Source of the DNA: Tannerella sp.
GTDB lineage: Bacteria; Bacteroidota; Bacteroidia; Bacteroidales; Tannerellaceae
Assembly (NCBI GenBank): GCA_031283785.1
Contig: JAITBC010000329.1
Location: 1-6,767, forward strand
Direction: 5' to 3'
Length of the DNA: 6,767 nucleotides
The position numbers were made by a program, and so were the translations under genes. Below, piece after piece: positions 1 through 6,112 of this stretch. Position 1 is the stretch's first letter, and every line of letters starts with the position of its first letter. The notes under the pieces are model-generated. The model saw only the letters and a list, made by a program, of their open reading frames with translations, was not told the DNA's origin and did no database searches.

Positions 1-50
1 CCCTCAACGCCGATGCCCGAGCCGATGAAAAAGATGCAGTATATCTGCAT
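1..50 (-). CDS. N-terminus of a probable small membrane protein, cut by the window edge (possibly FluC/CrcB fluoride channel)
   Basis: Only about 17 codons are visible, reading MQIYCIFFIGSGIGVEG from an ATG at 48-50. The run is hydrophobic and glycine-rich (FFIGSGIG), which resembles the first transmembrane helix of FluC/CrcB fluoride channels, where a GGGIG-like motif is followed by an Arg. That Arg would lie outside the window, so the family call is a guess. The start lies 36 bases after the stop of the tRNA deacylase gene on the same strand, so co-transcription is likely. An AGAGG stretch lies about 17 nt before the ATG, further away than usual for a ribosome binding site. The other two minus-strand frames give polar, non-membrane peptides or an early stop. 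Any short N-terminal membrane protein would fit equally well. Confidence 0.3.
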   Translation of the reverse strand, partial: MQIYCIFFIGSGIGVE

Positions 51-86
51 CGGATGTCTGACGTTTTCCTCTGTAATACAAGAGCG

Positions 87-578
87 TCAATACAGTTCCA
101 ACCATTCGTAGACGTTACCCGTGTAATTGAGGAAACGGACAAAATCTTCGCGCGATATGATAAGCGATGCGGTATTTATGCATGGATGGAAACTCAAACG
201 CCGGGCGTTCAACAGGTTTTTGTCTAAAAAGACATGTACATGATGCGTTTCGTCGTTTACAAGTCCGAACGGCGTAACCGAGCCGGGCGTCACGCCGAGA
301 TATTTCATCATTCGTTTATCGGATGCGAAAGTGAGTTTGCCCTGATGCAAGAGCTTTTCTATGGCATGTATATCCACCGCGCAGTCGCAATCAAGAATCA
401 CAAGATAATGCCGGTTCCCCTTATGATTACGGAAAAACAGGTTTTTGCAATGTTTAGCCTCATGCCCTTCCCAATAGCGGCGTGCAATCTCTATCGTTGG
501 AGCAGGCGGGTGTTCTATATATTCGAACCGTATATTCAACTGCTCCAACAAAGCATAAAGTTTTACGTCTCCATTCAT
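87..578 (-). CDS. YbaK/ProX-type aminoacyl-tRNA deacylase (prolyl-tRNA editing, ProXp-ala/PrdX-like)
   Basis: A 163-residue, single-domain protein of the YbaK/EbsC/ProX superfamily. These free-standing trans-editing enzymes hydrolyse mischarged tRNA, typically Ala-tRNA(Pro), in the cytoplasm. Visible family hallmarks are EHPPAPT (22-28), KNLFFR (45-50) with the lysine conserved as the key active-site residue, YLVILD (58-63), GVTPGSVTPFGL (95-106), and the C-terminal FHP followed by NTAS (130-138). The length is usual for a stand-alone member, and no synthetase domains are attached. The ATG overlaps the TGA stop of the upstream oxidoreductase gene as ATGA, so the two are probably translationally coupled. 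The next frame begins 36 bases after the stop. Family membership is clear. The exact substrate (Ala- or Cys-tRNA(Pro)) is inferred, with ProXp-ala favoured by the K-N pair and the GVTPGS loop. Confidence 0.86.
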   Translation of the reverse strand: MNGDVKLYALLEQLNIRFEYIEHPPAPTIEIARRYWEGHEAKHCKNLFFRNHKGNRHYLVILDCDCAVDIHAIEKLLHQGKLTFASDKRMMKYLGVTPGSVTPFGLVNDETHHVHVFLDKNLLNARRLSFHPCINTASLIISREDFVRFLNYTGNVYEWLELY

Positions 579-2074
579 TTCTTGTCATTCTCTCTTTCTG
601 CCGACAACAATCGTTGAGCGGCAAATTTACCTGATATTGCAGCTAACGGCAATCCTCCGGCCGGAAATGTACATTGTCCTGCAACATAAAGATTTTTAAC
701 GCCGTCAATCCTGCCTTTATGAAATTGTTTTTTTACACTGCCATACGGTATAAACGACATATAAGTGCCGCGATACGAATTACAATATTTATTAAACGTG
801 AGAGGCGTTGCCACATCCGACATTTCAATTTTACCCTCTAACTCCGGGAATACTTTTACAATCCCTCCCGTCACCCACTTTGCGATACGTTCCTTTTCCG
901 AATTATACTCCCGTATAGAGTTTTCTTTGAGGGATTTCCAGAAATCAAATTCATTTTCGGTTAATAAAACGGTCATTACGGTCTTTCCGTCCCGGACGAA
1001 TTTCGGGTCAAAATTATACACTTTAACATTGAAAAAACTCAACTCCGTCTTATTAATACGCAACGGTTTTTCAGGCTGGATATATATATTATGAGGATAT
1101 GACCCGATATCGGCGGAAACGCCAAGCCCAACATAAGTCCCGGTTAAAATCATATAATTATGTGATTCGGTAAAACGTTTTTCAAAAAATTTATCCGGAT
1201 ACCGAGCCTCAAGAAGGCGGTTCAATAACATATCAGCGTCTACAGCCGAGATAATGTAATCGGCCGTCAACTCCCGATCTTCCCCTTTCAACCGGATGCC
1301 TGCAGCTTTACCGTCACGAACAATTATCTTATCGACCGTTTTTCCCAAATGTATTTTTCCACCTAAATATTCAAAATACCGCTGCATCCGCTTTACAAAT
1401 TCCAAAGAACCGCCCACAGGCCATCCGCCGTCGCCGGATGTTCTTATCCCCAATGAATAGAACAATGTATATGCCGGCAATACGACAGGGAAGACACACG
1501 ATAACAGTTGACGTATAACGGGCGACTCAAACTCTCGTAAATAGTCATTAATAGTCATAAACTCCGTTTTCCTGTCCGGCTTCCCGGAGCGAATAAGTTT
1601 CCAGATTAACGGCAGGAAGATCAGCGGATTCGCCTGCTCAAACGGCTTATCAATGGGGGCATTAAGATGTTGAAAACGCCGGATATCTTTTATTAATTTA
1701 CAGATTGCCGCTTTATCACCAGGCGAAATATCCAATAATTCACATTCCATCCTGTTTAAATCCGAATACAAATGGTACATCTTCCCTTCATAAACCGTTG
1801 ATGCAATCTTTTCCGTATTATAGACCGACACATCATCGCCCAATGCCCTGCATGTCCGCCATATATCATGAACTCCCGTTCCCGGCCGGGTACCCGTAAG
1901 CCATTGTATACATCCGTCTATATGAAAGCCTTGACGGTTCCAACCCGTACAATTACCTCCTACAATGGAATGTGCTTCAAACATTTCCACATCCAAGCCT
2001 GCCAAACGCACATATATCCCGGCTACCAGCCCCGACACTCCTGTCCCTATTACAAATACCGTCCTGTTCTTCAT
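575..2074 (-). CDS. FAD-dependent oxidoreductase of the CrtI/CrtISO phytoene desaturase-like family
   Basis: A 499-residue flavoprotein of the usual family length (about 490-510). The N-terminus is a dinucleotide-binding Rossmann fold with IGTGVSG (9-15), an acidic residue ending the second strand (E33), and the downstream VGGNCTGW (38-45) typical of CrtI-like and retinol-saturase-like enzymes. The C-terminal FAD signature is NLYVAGQCTFPAGGLP (about 461-476), followed by SGKFAAQ. The family desaturates, isomerises or saturates polyene lipids such as carotenoids and retinoids, usually at the membrane. No carotenoid gene (phytoene synthase, lycopene cyclase) is in the window, so the substrate is unknown and carotenoid synthesis should not be assumed. 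The ATG lies 48 bp after punA across a hairpin, with an AT-rich leader and no clear Shine-Dalgarno. The gene ends overlapping the tRNA deacylase start by 4 bases. Family sure, substrate not. Confidence 0.85.
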   Translation of the reverse strand: MKNRTVFVIGTGVSGLVAGIYVRLAGLDVEMFEAHSIVGGNCTGWNRQGFHIDGCIQWLTGTRPGTGVHDIWRTCRALGDDVSVYNTEKIASTVYEGKMYHLYSDLNRMECELLDISPGDKAAICKLIKDIRRFQHLNAPIDKPFEQANPLIFLPLIWKLIRSGKPDRKTEFMTINDYLREFESPVIRQLLSCVFPVVLPAYTLFYSLGIRTSGDGGWPVGGSLEFVKRMQRYFEYLGGKIHLGKTVDKIIVRDGKAAGIRLKGEDRELTADYIISAVDADMLLNRLLEARYPDKFFEKRFTESHNYMILTGTYVGLGVSADIGSYPHNIYIQPEKPLRINKTELSFFNVKVYNFDPKFVRDGKTVMTVLLTENEFDFWKSLKENSIREYNSEKERIAKWVTGGIVKVFPELEGKIEMSDVATPLTFNKYCNSYRGTYMSFIPYGSVKKQFHKGRIDGVKNLYVAGQCTFPAGGLPLAAISGKFAAQRLLSAERENDKK

Positions 2075-2102
2075 ATATTAATAAATTTGTTGCAATAAGA
2101 TA

Positions 2103-2134
2103 AAGATCGAGTGAAAAACTTTTTACCCGATCTT
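2103..2134 (-). terminator. Hairpin overlapping the punA stop codon: terminator or attenuator
   Basis: On the plus strand the arms are AAGATCGAGT (2103-2112) and ACCCGATCTT (2125-2134), around an inner A5/T5 stretch. In the minus-strand RNA the single mismatch becomes a G-U pair, giving a stem of about 10 bp. The punA TAA (2123-2125) lies inside it. The RNA then continues with a U-containing but not uniform stretch (about AUCUUAUUGC), so termination is probably partial. Its place between punA and the oxidoreductase gene suggests a decoupling of expression between them. Strength is inferred by eye only. Confidence 0.5.
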
Positions 2135-2938
2135 AGCAATAAGTTCCATAAATAACAAACTCATCTTATCCGCCGCCCGTTCGGCGGCTTTCACGACATC
2201 TCCCCCGTCATTCGCAAAATCATCCGCAAAATGATATCCTTCGTTCGTGATAACCGACATGCCAAACACGCGCAACCCGGCATGGCGGGCAACGATGACT
2301 TCCGGTACCGTACTCATCCCGATTGCATCTCCTCCTGCCCTGCCATAAAAAGCATATTCGGCAGGAGTTTCGAAAGACGGCCCCGTCAGTCCGACATATA
2401 TCCCTTTTTTCAACGGAATACCATGCAATACAGCGAGTTCTTCCACGTAACGTATAAATTCCCGGTCATAAACGTGTGTCATATCGGGAAAACGCGTGCC
2501 GAACGCATCGTCGTTCTTCCCGATAAGAGGATTCGGCAACATATTGATATGGTCATTTATAACCATCAGGTCGCCAACCTTAAACGTATTATTAATCCCT
2601 CCCGCCGCATTCGACACGAGCATATTTTTCACCCCCAAGCATTTCATCACACGTATCGGGAATGTCACCTGCTGCATCGTATATCCTTCGTAATAATGGA
2701 AACGTCCCTGCATAACGAGCGCCGGTTTTCCTCCCAATATCCCGTAAATAAGATTCCCCTTATGCCCCATTGCAGTAGAACGCACGAACCCGGGAATATT
2801 GCGGTACGGGATAACTACTGCGTCCCGTATCTTGTCGGCCAACATGCCAAGTCCGCTCCCCAGCACGATGCCGGTTTCAGGTTTCCCGCTTATTTTCGAC
2901 GATATGTAATCCGCCGCCGCCTGATAATTTGCCTTCAT
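2123..2938 (-). CDS. punA: Purine nucleoside phosphorylase, trimeric PNP-I / PunA type
   Basis: A 271-residue cytoplasmic enzyme that phosphorolyses inosine, guanosine and their deoxy forms to the free base and (deoxy)ribose-1-phosphate in purine salvage. The expected family elements appear in order: phosphate-binding GSGLG (27-31, Ser28), GHKGN (58-62, His59), [11 protein letters not shown] (76-86; Arg79, His81, Tyr83), NAAGGIN (110-116), GPSFETPAE (186-194; Phe189, Glu190), [13 protein letters not shown] (207-219; Met208, Ser209) and VITNEG (229-234). Asn232 is at the position that recognises 6-oxopurines. All active-site residues known from bovine and human PNP are therefore present and it should be functional. 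Length is typical. A promoter with consensus boxes lies 31 bp upstream of the ATG, giving a predicted leader of about 25 nt, and a hairpin overlaps the stop. An MTA phosphorylase of the same superfamily is less likely because Asn, not Asp, follows the T in VITN. Confidence 0.95.
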   Translation of the reverse strand: MKANYQAAADYISSKISGKPETGIVLGSGLGMLADKIRDAVVIPYRNIPGFVRSTAMGHKGNLIYGILGGKPALVMQGRFHYYEGYTMQQVTFPIRVMKCLGVKNMLVSNAAGGINNTFKVGDLMVINDHINMLPNPLIGKNDDAFGTRFPDMTHVYDREFIRYVEELAVLHGIPLKKGIYVGLTGPSFETPAEYAFYGRAGGDAIGMSTVPEVIVARHAGLRVFGMSVITNEGYHFADDFANDGGDVVKAAERAADKMSLLFMELIAKIG

Positions 2939-2968
2939 TATAACATAATTATTTTAACTTATATCCCG

Positions 2969-2999
2969 CAAATTTAATCATTACTTCCAAAAAAACAAA
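2969..2999 (-). promoter_or_regulatory. Bacteroidota-type housekeeping promoter of punA
   Basis: Read on the minus strand, a TTTG box (2996-2999) is followed by a 19-bp spacer and TAAATTTG (2969-2976). This matches the Bacteroides primary-sigma consensus TTTG / 19-21 bp / TAnnTTTG at every specified position. Transcription should start about 7 bp further on, near 2962, leaving an AT-rich leader of about 25 nt before the punA ATG at 2938. The rest of the 2977-3193 spacer holds only two weak 6-bp hairpins and no gene that I can support. Confidence 0.72.
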
Positions 3000-3193
3000 A
3001 AAATCAGCAATTTAAAAACGGAAAAGATATCCGGAAGGCGGCATCACAGAAATAAGAACAAAGCAAAATCTTTGTGAAGTCGGTATTGTTAAGTTGATAT
3101 GGAAATGCTCAAAACAAAGCATTGATTACCGGCTGTTTACGTCTTAGCTTTTATCCAAAAACCATACCGGCTTAAACACAATGCCGTGAAGTT

Positions 3194-4066
3194 TTATAGC
3201 TTGCCGGAGACTTCTCTCAGCAGGGTCTTCGCATGAGGAATCGTATCGCCGTTTTCGCTGTAGACGCCGATAATATGAGCGCCTTTCCGGATAATGGGAA
3301 TTTCGCCGTTGTACCGGTCTTTAATAAGGATTTCGCCTTCTTTGACGAGGTCAAGCGGCTGGCCGGTGAAGGCAAGGTAAGCGGTAAGAATCTCTTTGGC
3401 CTTCTCATCCGATTGGGCGTCTACTACAAACAATTGGAACGTTTTATCAGCGCTTTCATAGTTTGCCGTATAAACGGATTTAAGAAACGCATGCCCGATA
3501 TAGCTCGATGTGATATATGCTTCGGTATAGGGCAGTTTGTCTTTCTGCGGAAAGACCTTCAGTATGGCGGGGTATCCTGACTGCGGATCTATCTTCACTG
3601 CCAGACCGCGCGCTATGTCGGGTAAAATCCGTTTCACGCCCGTATCGCTGCTGTGACTCGACATTTTGACATAGATATTCCCGGCAAAAAAGAACAGGTT
3701 TTCGTCATCGCCCTGCGCTTCGCCACCGATGTCGGGCAAGCAGGTCAGTTCCGTAGAGCGTTCCGAAGCGTACATGCCGAAAGCATCTTCAGGCGTGGCA
3801 TGCCGGTAGGCTTGGATGGTGATGTAATCGTCGCCTTTTTTATAGTCGACGGACGTCATCTCCCTGAAATTATTTTCGATAAACAAAGGAGCAGCCCCAT
3901 TGATACGATCGAAGAGGTTATCCGGGTTAAAAACTTCCGTTTCTTCCGATATGTCCCATCCTTCCACGACGGGCAACCACGATTTCAATTCTTCCGGCGT
4001 CTGTGCCGGAAGAATTTGAAACGAAAGCAGAAACAAAATGATTATCAAATATTTAAAATACTTCAT
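3194..4066 (-). CDS. Secreted protein of unknown function, DUF6599-like
   Basis: A 290-residue protein with a clear Sec-type signal peptide: basic start (K2, K5), hydrophobic core at about residues 6-16, and a likely signal peptidase I site after LPA (19-21). There is no lipobox cysteine, so it should be soluble in the periplasm or outside the cell. The mature part has the feature I associate with the DUF6599 family: an early LFDRINGAAPLFIENNF segment (51-67), followed by alternating strand-rich stretches such as DYITIQAYRH (80-89), FFFAGNIYVKM (126-136) and FQLFVVDA (210-217). No catalytic motif is recognised. The gene starts 23 bp after the aldo/keto reductase gene on the same strand with no promoter between them, so the two almost certainly form an operon and a shared envelope role is inferred. 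Codons 16-28 form a strong hairpin, described separately. Function unknown. Confidence 0.75.
   Translation of the reverse strand: MKYFKYLIIILFLLSFQILPAQTPEELKSWLPVVEGWDISEETEVFNPDNLFDRINGAAPLFIENNFREMTSVDYKKGDDYITIQAYRHATPEDAFGMYASERSTELTCLPDIGGEAQGDDENLFFFAGNIYVKMSSHSSDTGVKRILPDIARGLAVKIDPQSGYPAILKVFPQKDKLPYTEAYITSSYIGHAFLKSVYTANYESADKTFQLFVVDAQSDEKAKEILTAYLAFTGQPLDLVKEGEILIKDRYNGEIPIIRKGAHIIGVYSENGDTIPHAKTLLREVSGKL
3983..4021 (-). repeat. Long inverted repeat inside the 5' coding part of the DUF6599-like gene
   Basis: The plus strand shows a perfect 12-bp inverted repeat, AATTCTTCCGGC (3987-3998) and GCCGGAAGAATT (4005-4016), with a 6-nt loop (GTCTGT). It extends by 4 more pairs, 3983-3986 with 4018-4021, after one bulged T (4017). 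In the mRNA this is a 16-pair stem about 46-84 nt after the A of the start codon, covering codons for the end of the signal peptide and the first mature residues. No U-run follows, so it is not a canonical terminator. It may slow ribosomes or protect or process the transcript; that is inference. Confidence 0.6.
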
Positions 4067-4089
4067 GAATAGATATTAAAATGAATGAC

Positions 4090-5289
4090 TCAAGTTAAAA
4101 GTACATCCGGGACCTGCAAGACAGGAGTGACGGCAGCAATTTTCGCAGCCACGTCGAAACCTGAACTACATTTCACTTTACAGTTACCGGCGCATGAACG
4201 GCAAAGGTTTTTTGCATCGGGCAAATTCAGTTCTAAGAGGGTTTCTTTGGATAGATTGGCTTGTTTATAACCATAGGCGTACATATAAGCGCGCATCAGC
4301 TCGGGGATGGGCAGGTGTTCGGCACATTCTTCGCCACATTTCCCGCAACGCTGACAGAAAAGCATCTCCCTGTCGCACAACATGGCCAGATAATCTTTTT
4401 CCTTGTCCGACATGGCCGGATTATTGACGGCGGCAAGACATTCATCCAACTCGTCGAAATTGCTGAACCCGGGAATGATCGTCGCAATATTTTCGTTTTC
4501 CCATGCCCATTTCAAACAGGCCTGTGCATTGATTTTCTTTTTACCTTCGGCGTCTTCTACGGCGCCGGTCATGGTTTTCATAGCTATAAAACCTACGCCT
4601 GCTTCTACTCCGCGAGCAATAGCCTCATCGGTTTCCTTGAGGTTATTGAGTTTAAAGTTATAACTCAGCAGGATGACGTCATACACGCCGGTATCGATGC
4701 CTGCATGTATCAACTCCGGTTTCAGGGCATGAGTAGAGAATCCAAGATGCTTTACTTTGCCGTCAGCTTTAAATTTTTTCAGGAGGTTAACGACTCGTTC
4801 GTCGGTGATTTCTTCCGGCTTTTCAAGTGCATGGGTGAAAAATAATTCCACATAATCCATTTGCAGCCGTTTAAGGCTCAGATCGAGCAAATCGGTAAAA
4901 TCCTGTTCAAAACTATCATCCAGCGGATATTTGAACTTCCCTTTGGTAGCGATGGTGAAGGAGTCACGAGGCTTGTCTTTGAAGAAATTACCCAACATCT
5001 CCTCATTTCGTCCCTGCTGGTAACCATGTGCCGTATCAAAATGCGTGATTCCCGAATTATAGGCTGCTCTGACAACATTGGGATTGTCGGCACGCATCAC
5101 GCCCATACTCAATATCGGCACTTTCATGCCTGTTCTGCCCAACGTACGCACAGGAAACTCATTCGCTGTACGACCCGTTGTCGTACGCATAGCTGCTGAT
5201 GCCGCCACTGTAGGGGTAATCATTGCTCCGGCGCCAACCGCAGCAGATAGACGTAAAAAATCTCGTCGGTTTACATTCTTGTGTTTCAT
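4090..5289 (-). CDS. Twin-arginine-signal aldo/keto reductase with C-terminal Cys-rich (4Fe-4S-type) domain
   Basis: A 399-residue protein in three parts. Residues 1-33 are a Tat-type signal with NRRDFLRLSAAVGAG (7-21), an Ala-rich stretch and a plausible ASA-A cleavage region (30-33). Residues about 47-300 are an AKR barrel with the complete catalytic tetrad: Asp85 and Tyr90 in FDTAHGY, Lys116 in ATKGK, and His153 in FFTHAL. IIPGFSNFDEL (271-281) marks the usual cofactor-phosphate loop. Residues 312-374 hold two cysteine sets: C312-x2-C315-x2-C318-x3-C322, which is ferredoxin-like, and C363-x2-C366-x3-C370-x3-C374. These suggest one or two iron-sulfur clusters. Such AKR-ferredoxin proteins are known in Bacteroidota and elsewhere, but the substrate is unknown. 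The Tat signal implies folding with cofactor before export. The gene leads an operon with the DUF6599-like gene. I find no consensus promoter upstream. A cytoplasmic protein with an uncleaved Tat-like leader cannot be excluded. Confidence 0.9.
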   Translation of the reverse strand: MKHKNVNRRDFLRLSAAVGAGAMITPTVAASAAMRTTTGRTANEFPVRTLGRTGMKVPILSMGVMRADNPNVVRAAYNSGITHFDTAHGYQQGRNEEMLGNFFKDKPRDSFTIATKGKFKYPLDDSFEQDFTDLLDLSLKRLQMDYVELFFTHALEKPEEITDERVVNLLKKFKADGKVKHLGFSTHALKPELIHAGIDTGVYDVILLSYNFKLNNLKETDEAIARGVEAGVGFIAMKTMTGAVEDAEGKKKINAQACLKWAWENENIATIIPGFSNFDELDECLAAVNNPAMSDKEKDYLAMLCDREMLFCQRCGKCGEECAEHLPIPELMRAYMYAYGYKQANLSKETLLELNLPDAKNLCRSCAGNCKVKCSSGFDVAAKIAAVTPVLQVPDVLLT

Positions 5290-5595
5290 ATCGTGTTATG
5301 TTAAAAATGGACAAATAACGTTTTTACGCTATAAACGCTATAAAAAATACTTTTAATCGGAATATAGACTTTACTTTAATGCATTGGTTTAATCCAACTT
5401 GCAGTTTTTCCTCCTCAAAACGAAAAAACTATCAAAATATGCCGTTTTAATGCACAAATCGGAATTTAAAAAAATGAACTCGGCTTATTTTTTCATAAGT
5501 TGACAGTGGTTTTTCGCGTCCGATAAAAACAATGTAACCACTAATGATATTATATATTTTCGGACACAGGACTTTTTATTTTCAAAACGTCATCT
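5290..5595. other. AT-rich divergent intergenic region between the reductase operon and the decayed deoR gene
   Basis: No gene is supported in these 306 bases. It should contain the promoter of the reductase operon (reading left), but no clean TTTG/TAnnTTTG pair is found. It holds several small repeats: a 9-bp tandem duplication (5326-5343); a 14-bp imperfect dyad TTGGTTTAATCCAA (5384-5397); two copies of TTTAATGCA (5375-5383, 5446-5454); two copies of AATCGGAAT (5355-5363, 5457-5465); and an interrupted stem AGTGGTT/AACCACT (5505-5511, 5536-5542). Any could be an operator, but none matches a site I can name. No helix-turn-helix coding remnant is recognisable in the plus frames. Confidence 0.5.
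5326..5343. repeat. Perfect 9-bp tandem duplication upstream of the reductase gene
   Basis: ACGCTATAA occurs twice back to back (5326-5334 and 5335-5343), about 37-54 bp before the reductase ATG. This is where the core promoter would be expected. It may be a two-site activator or repressor element or a simple slippage duplication; the sequence does not decide between them. Confidence 0.5.
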
Positions 5596-5947
5596 GTGAT
5601 TGTGGCGATAGCAGTAAAATCGGGTTCGACGATTTCGTCTGTGTACTGTTATGACACTGTTGCCGGGGGAGGTGGTTCGGTTGGGTGGGACGATGCGCAA
5701 AAATTCCGTATCCGTTATCGGTCATTATGCCGAAAATATGCCGGCCACATTGTCGTGCGACAAACTGTTCATCGGCGTTGACGGTATAGATATGGATTAT
5801 GGCCTGACTACAAGCGATATGAACGAGGCGCCAGTTAACCGGCAAATGATTGCCGCAGCGCAAAAGATTATCGTCCTGACCGATTCTCCCGAGTTCGACA
5901 GGCGCAACTTGGCGTGTCGGTTTGTCGTAGCTGTTTTCTTTCTTTAG
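5596..5947 (+). pseudogene. Decayed DeoR-family transcriptional repressor: sensor-domain remnant only
   Basis: The frame 5651-5947 encodes a recognisable DeoR-family C-terminal (DeoRC, phosphosugar-sensing) domain: LGGTMRKNS (about residues 12-20), VSVIGHYAEN, CDKLFIGVDGID (38-49), YGLTTSD (52-58), NRQMIAAAQK (64-73) and IIVLTDS (74-80). In family members the last motif continues as SKFGR; here it reads SPEFDRR and then runs into an unrelated hydrophobic tail and stop. Upstream, another frame from about 5596 gives AVKSGSTISSV, which resembles the family's DxGST motif, but the roughly 30 residues expected between that motif and LGGTMRKN are missing and the frames differ. The N-terminal winged helix-turn-helix is absent. 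Intact members are about 250 residues and regulate sugar or polyol use. This copy is N-terminally deleted, frameshifted and C-terminally truncated, so it should not bind DNA. It is divergent from the reductase operon, which it may once have controlled. Confidence 0.72.
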
Positions 5948-5961
5948 AGGTAGCATAATTA

Positions 5962-6029
5962 CCGGATTGCTTCATGCTTCGCAACGACTGCGGCAACACC
6001 CCGTCATTGCGAGGCACGAAGCAATCCGG
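5962..6029. repeat. REP-like palindromic element between convergent 3' ends
   Basis: A 68-bp element with outer arms CCGGATTGCTTC (5962-5973) and GAAGCAATCCGG (6018-6029) that are perfect 12-bp inverted repeats. Pairing continues inwards for 15 more positions with 3 mismatches (5974-5988 with 6003-6017), around a 14-nt GC-rich loop. The right arm contains GTCATTGCGAGG and GAAGCAATCC, a wording seen in dispersed palindromic repeats of many bacterial genomes. It lies 14 bp after the stop of the deoR remnant and 83 bp after the GH38 stop, a typical REP position, where it could protect or end transcripts. No clear target-site duplication flanks it. Confidence 0.65.
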
Positions 6030-6112
6030 AAGAATAAGCTCCGGCGGCCTGACGGATACGGGCTATGGGTGCCCGGAATCTGCAGGCGCCGGATTCAGCA
6101 CGGTTTCATGCG

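Noticed and set aside
575..2074. A carotenoid biosynthesis locus
   Set aside because: Only one CrtI-like flavoprotein is present, with no phytoene synthase or cyclase nearby, and the family has many non-carotenoid members.
2231..2977. A long plus-strand open frame of 248 codons opposite punA
   Set aside because: It is fully antisense to an unmistakable PNP gene and its translation is rich in His, Arg and Pro with no family pattern, so it is a shadow of punA.
3058..3075. Hairpin ACAAAG/CTTTGT in the spacer after the DUF6599-like gene, considered as its terminator
   Set aside because: The stem is only 6 AT-rich base pairs, more than 110 bp from the stop, and no U-run follows.
3104..3123. Hairpin AATGCT/AGCATT in the same spacer, considered as a terminator
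   Set aside because: A 6-bp stem with an 8-nt loop and no following U-run is too weak to call.
4261..4845. A plus-strand open frame of 194 codons opposite the reductase gene
   Set aside because: It lies inside a gene with a complete AKR tetrad and Fe-S motifs; the antisense product has no recognisable domain.
5582..5956. A minus-strand open frame of 124 codons in the gap before the reductase
   Set aside because: It is antisense to the DeoR sensor-domain remnant, whose plus-strand translation has clear conserved motifs; the minus-strand product is low in hydrophobic order and matches nothing I know.
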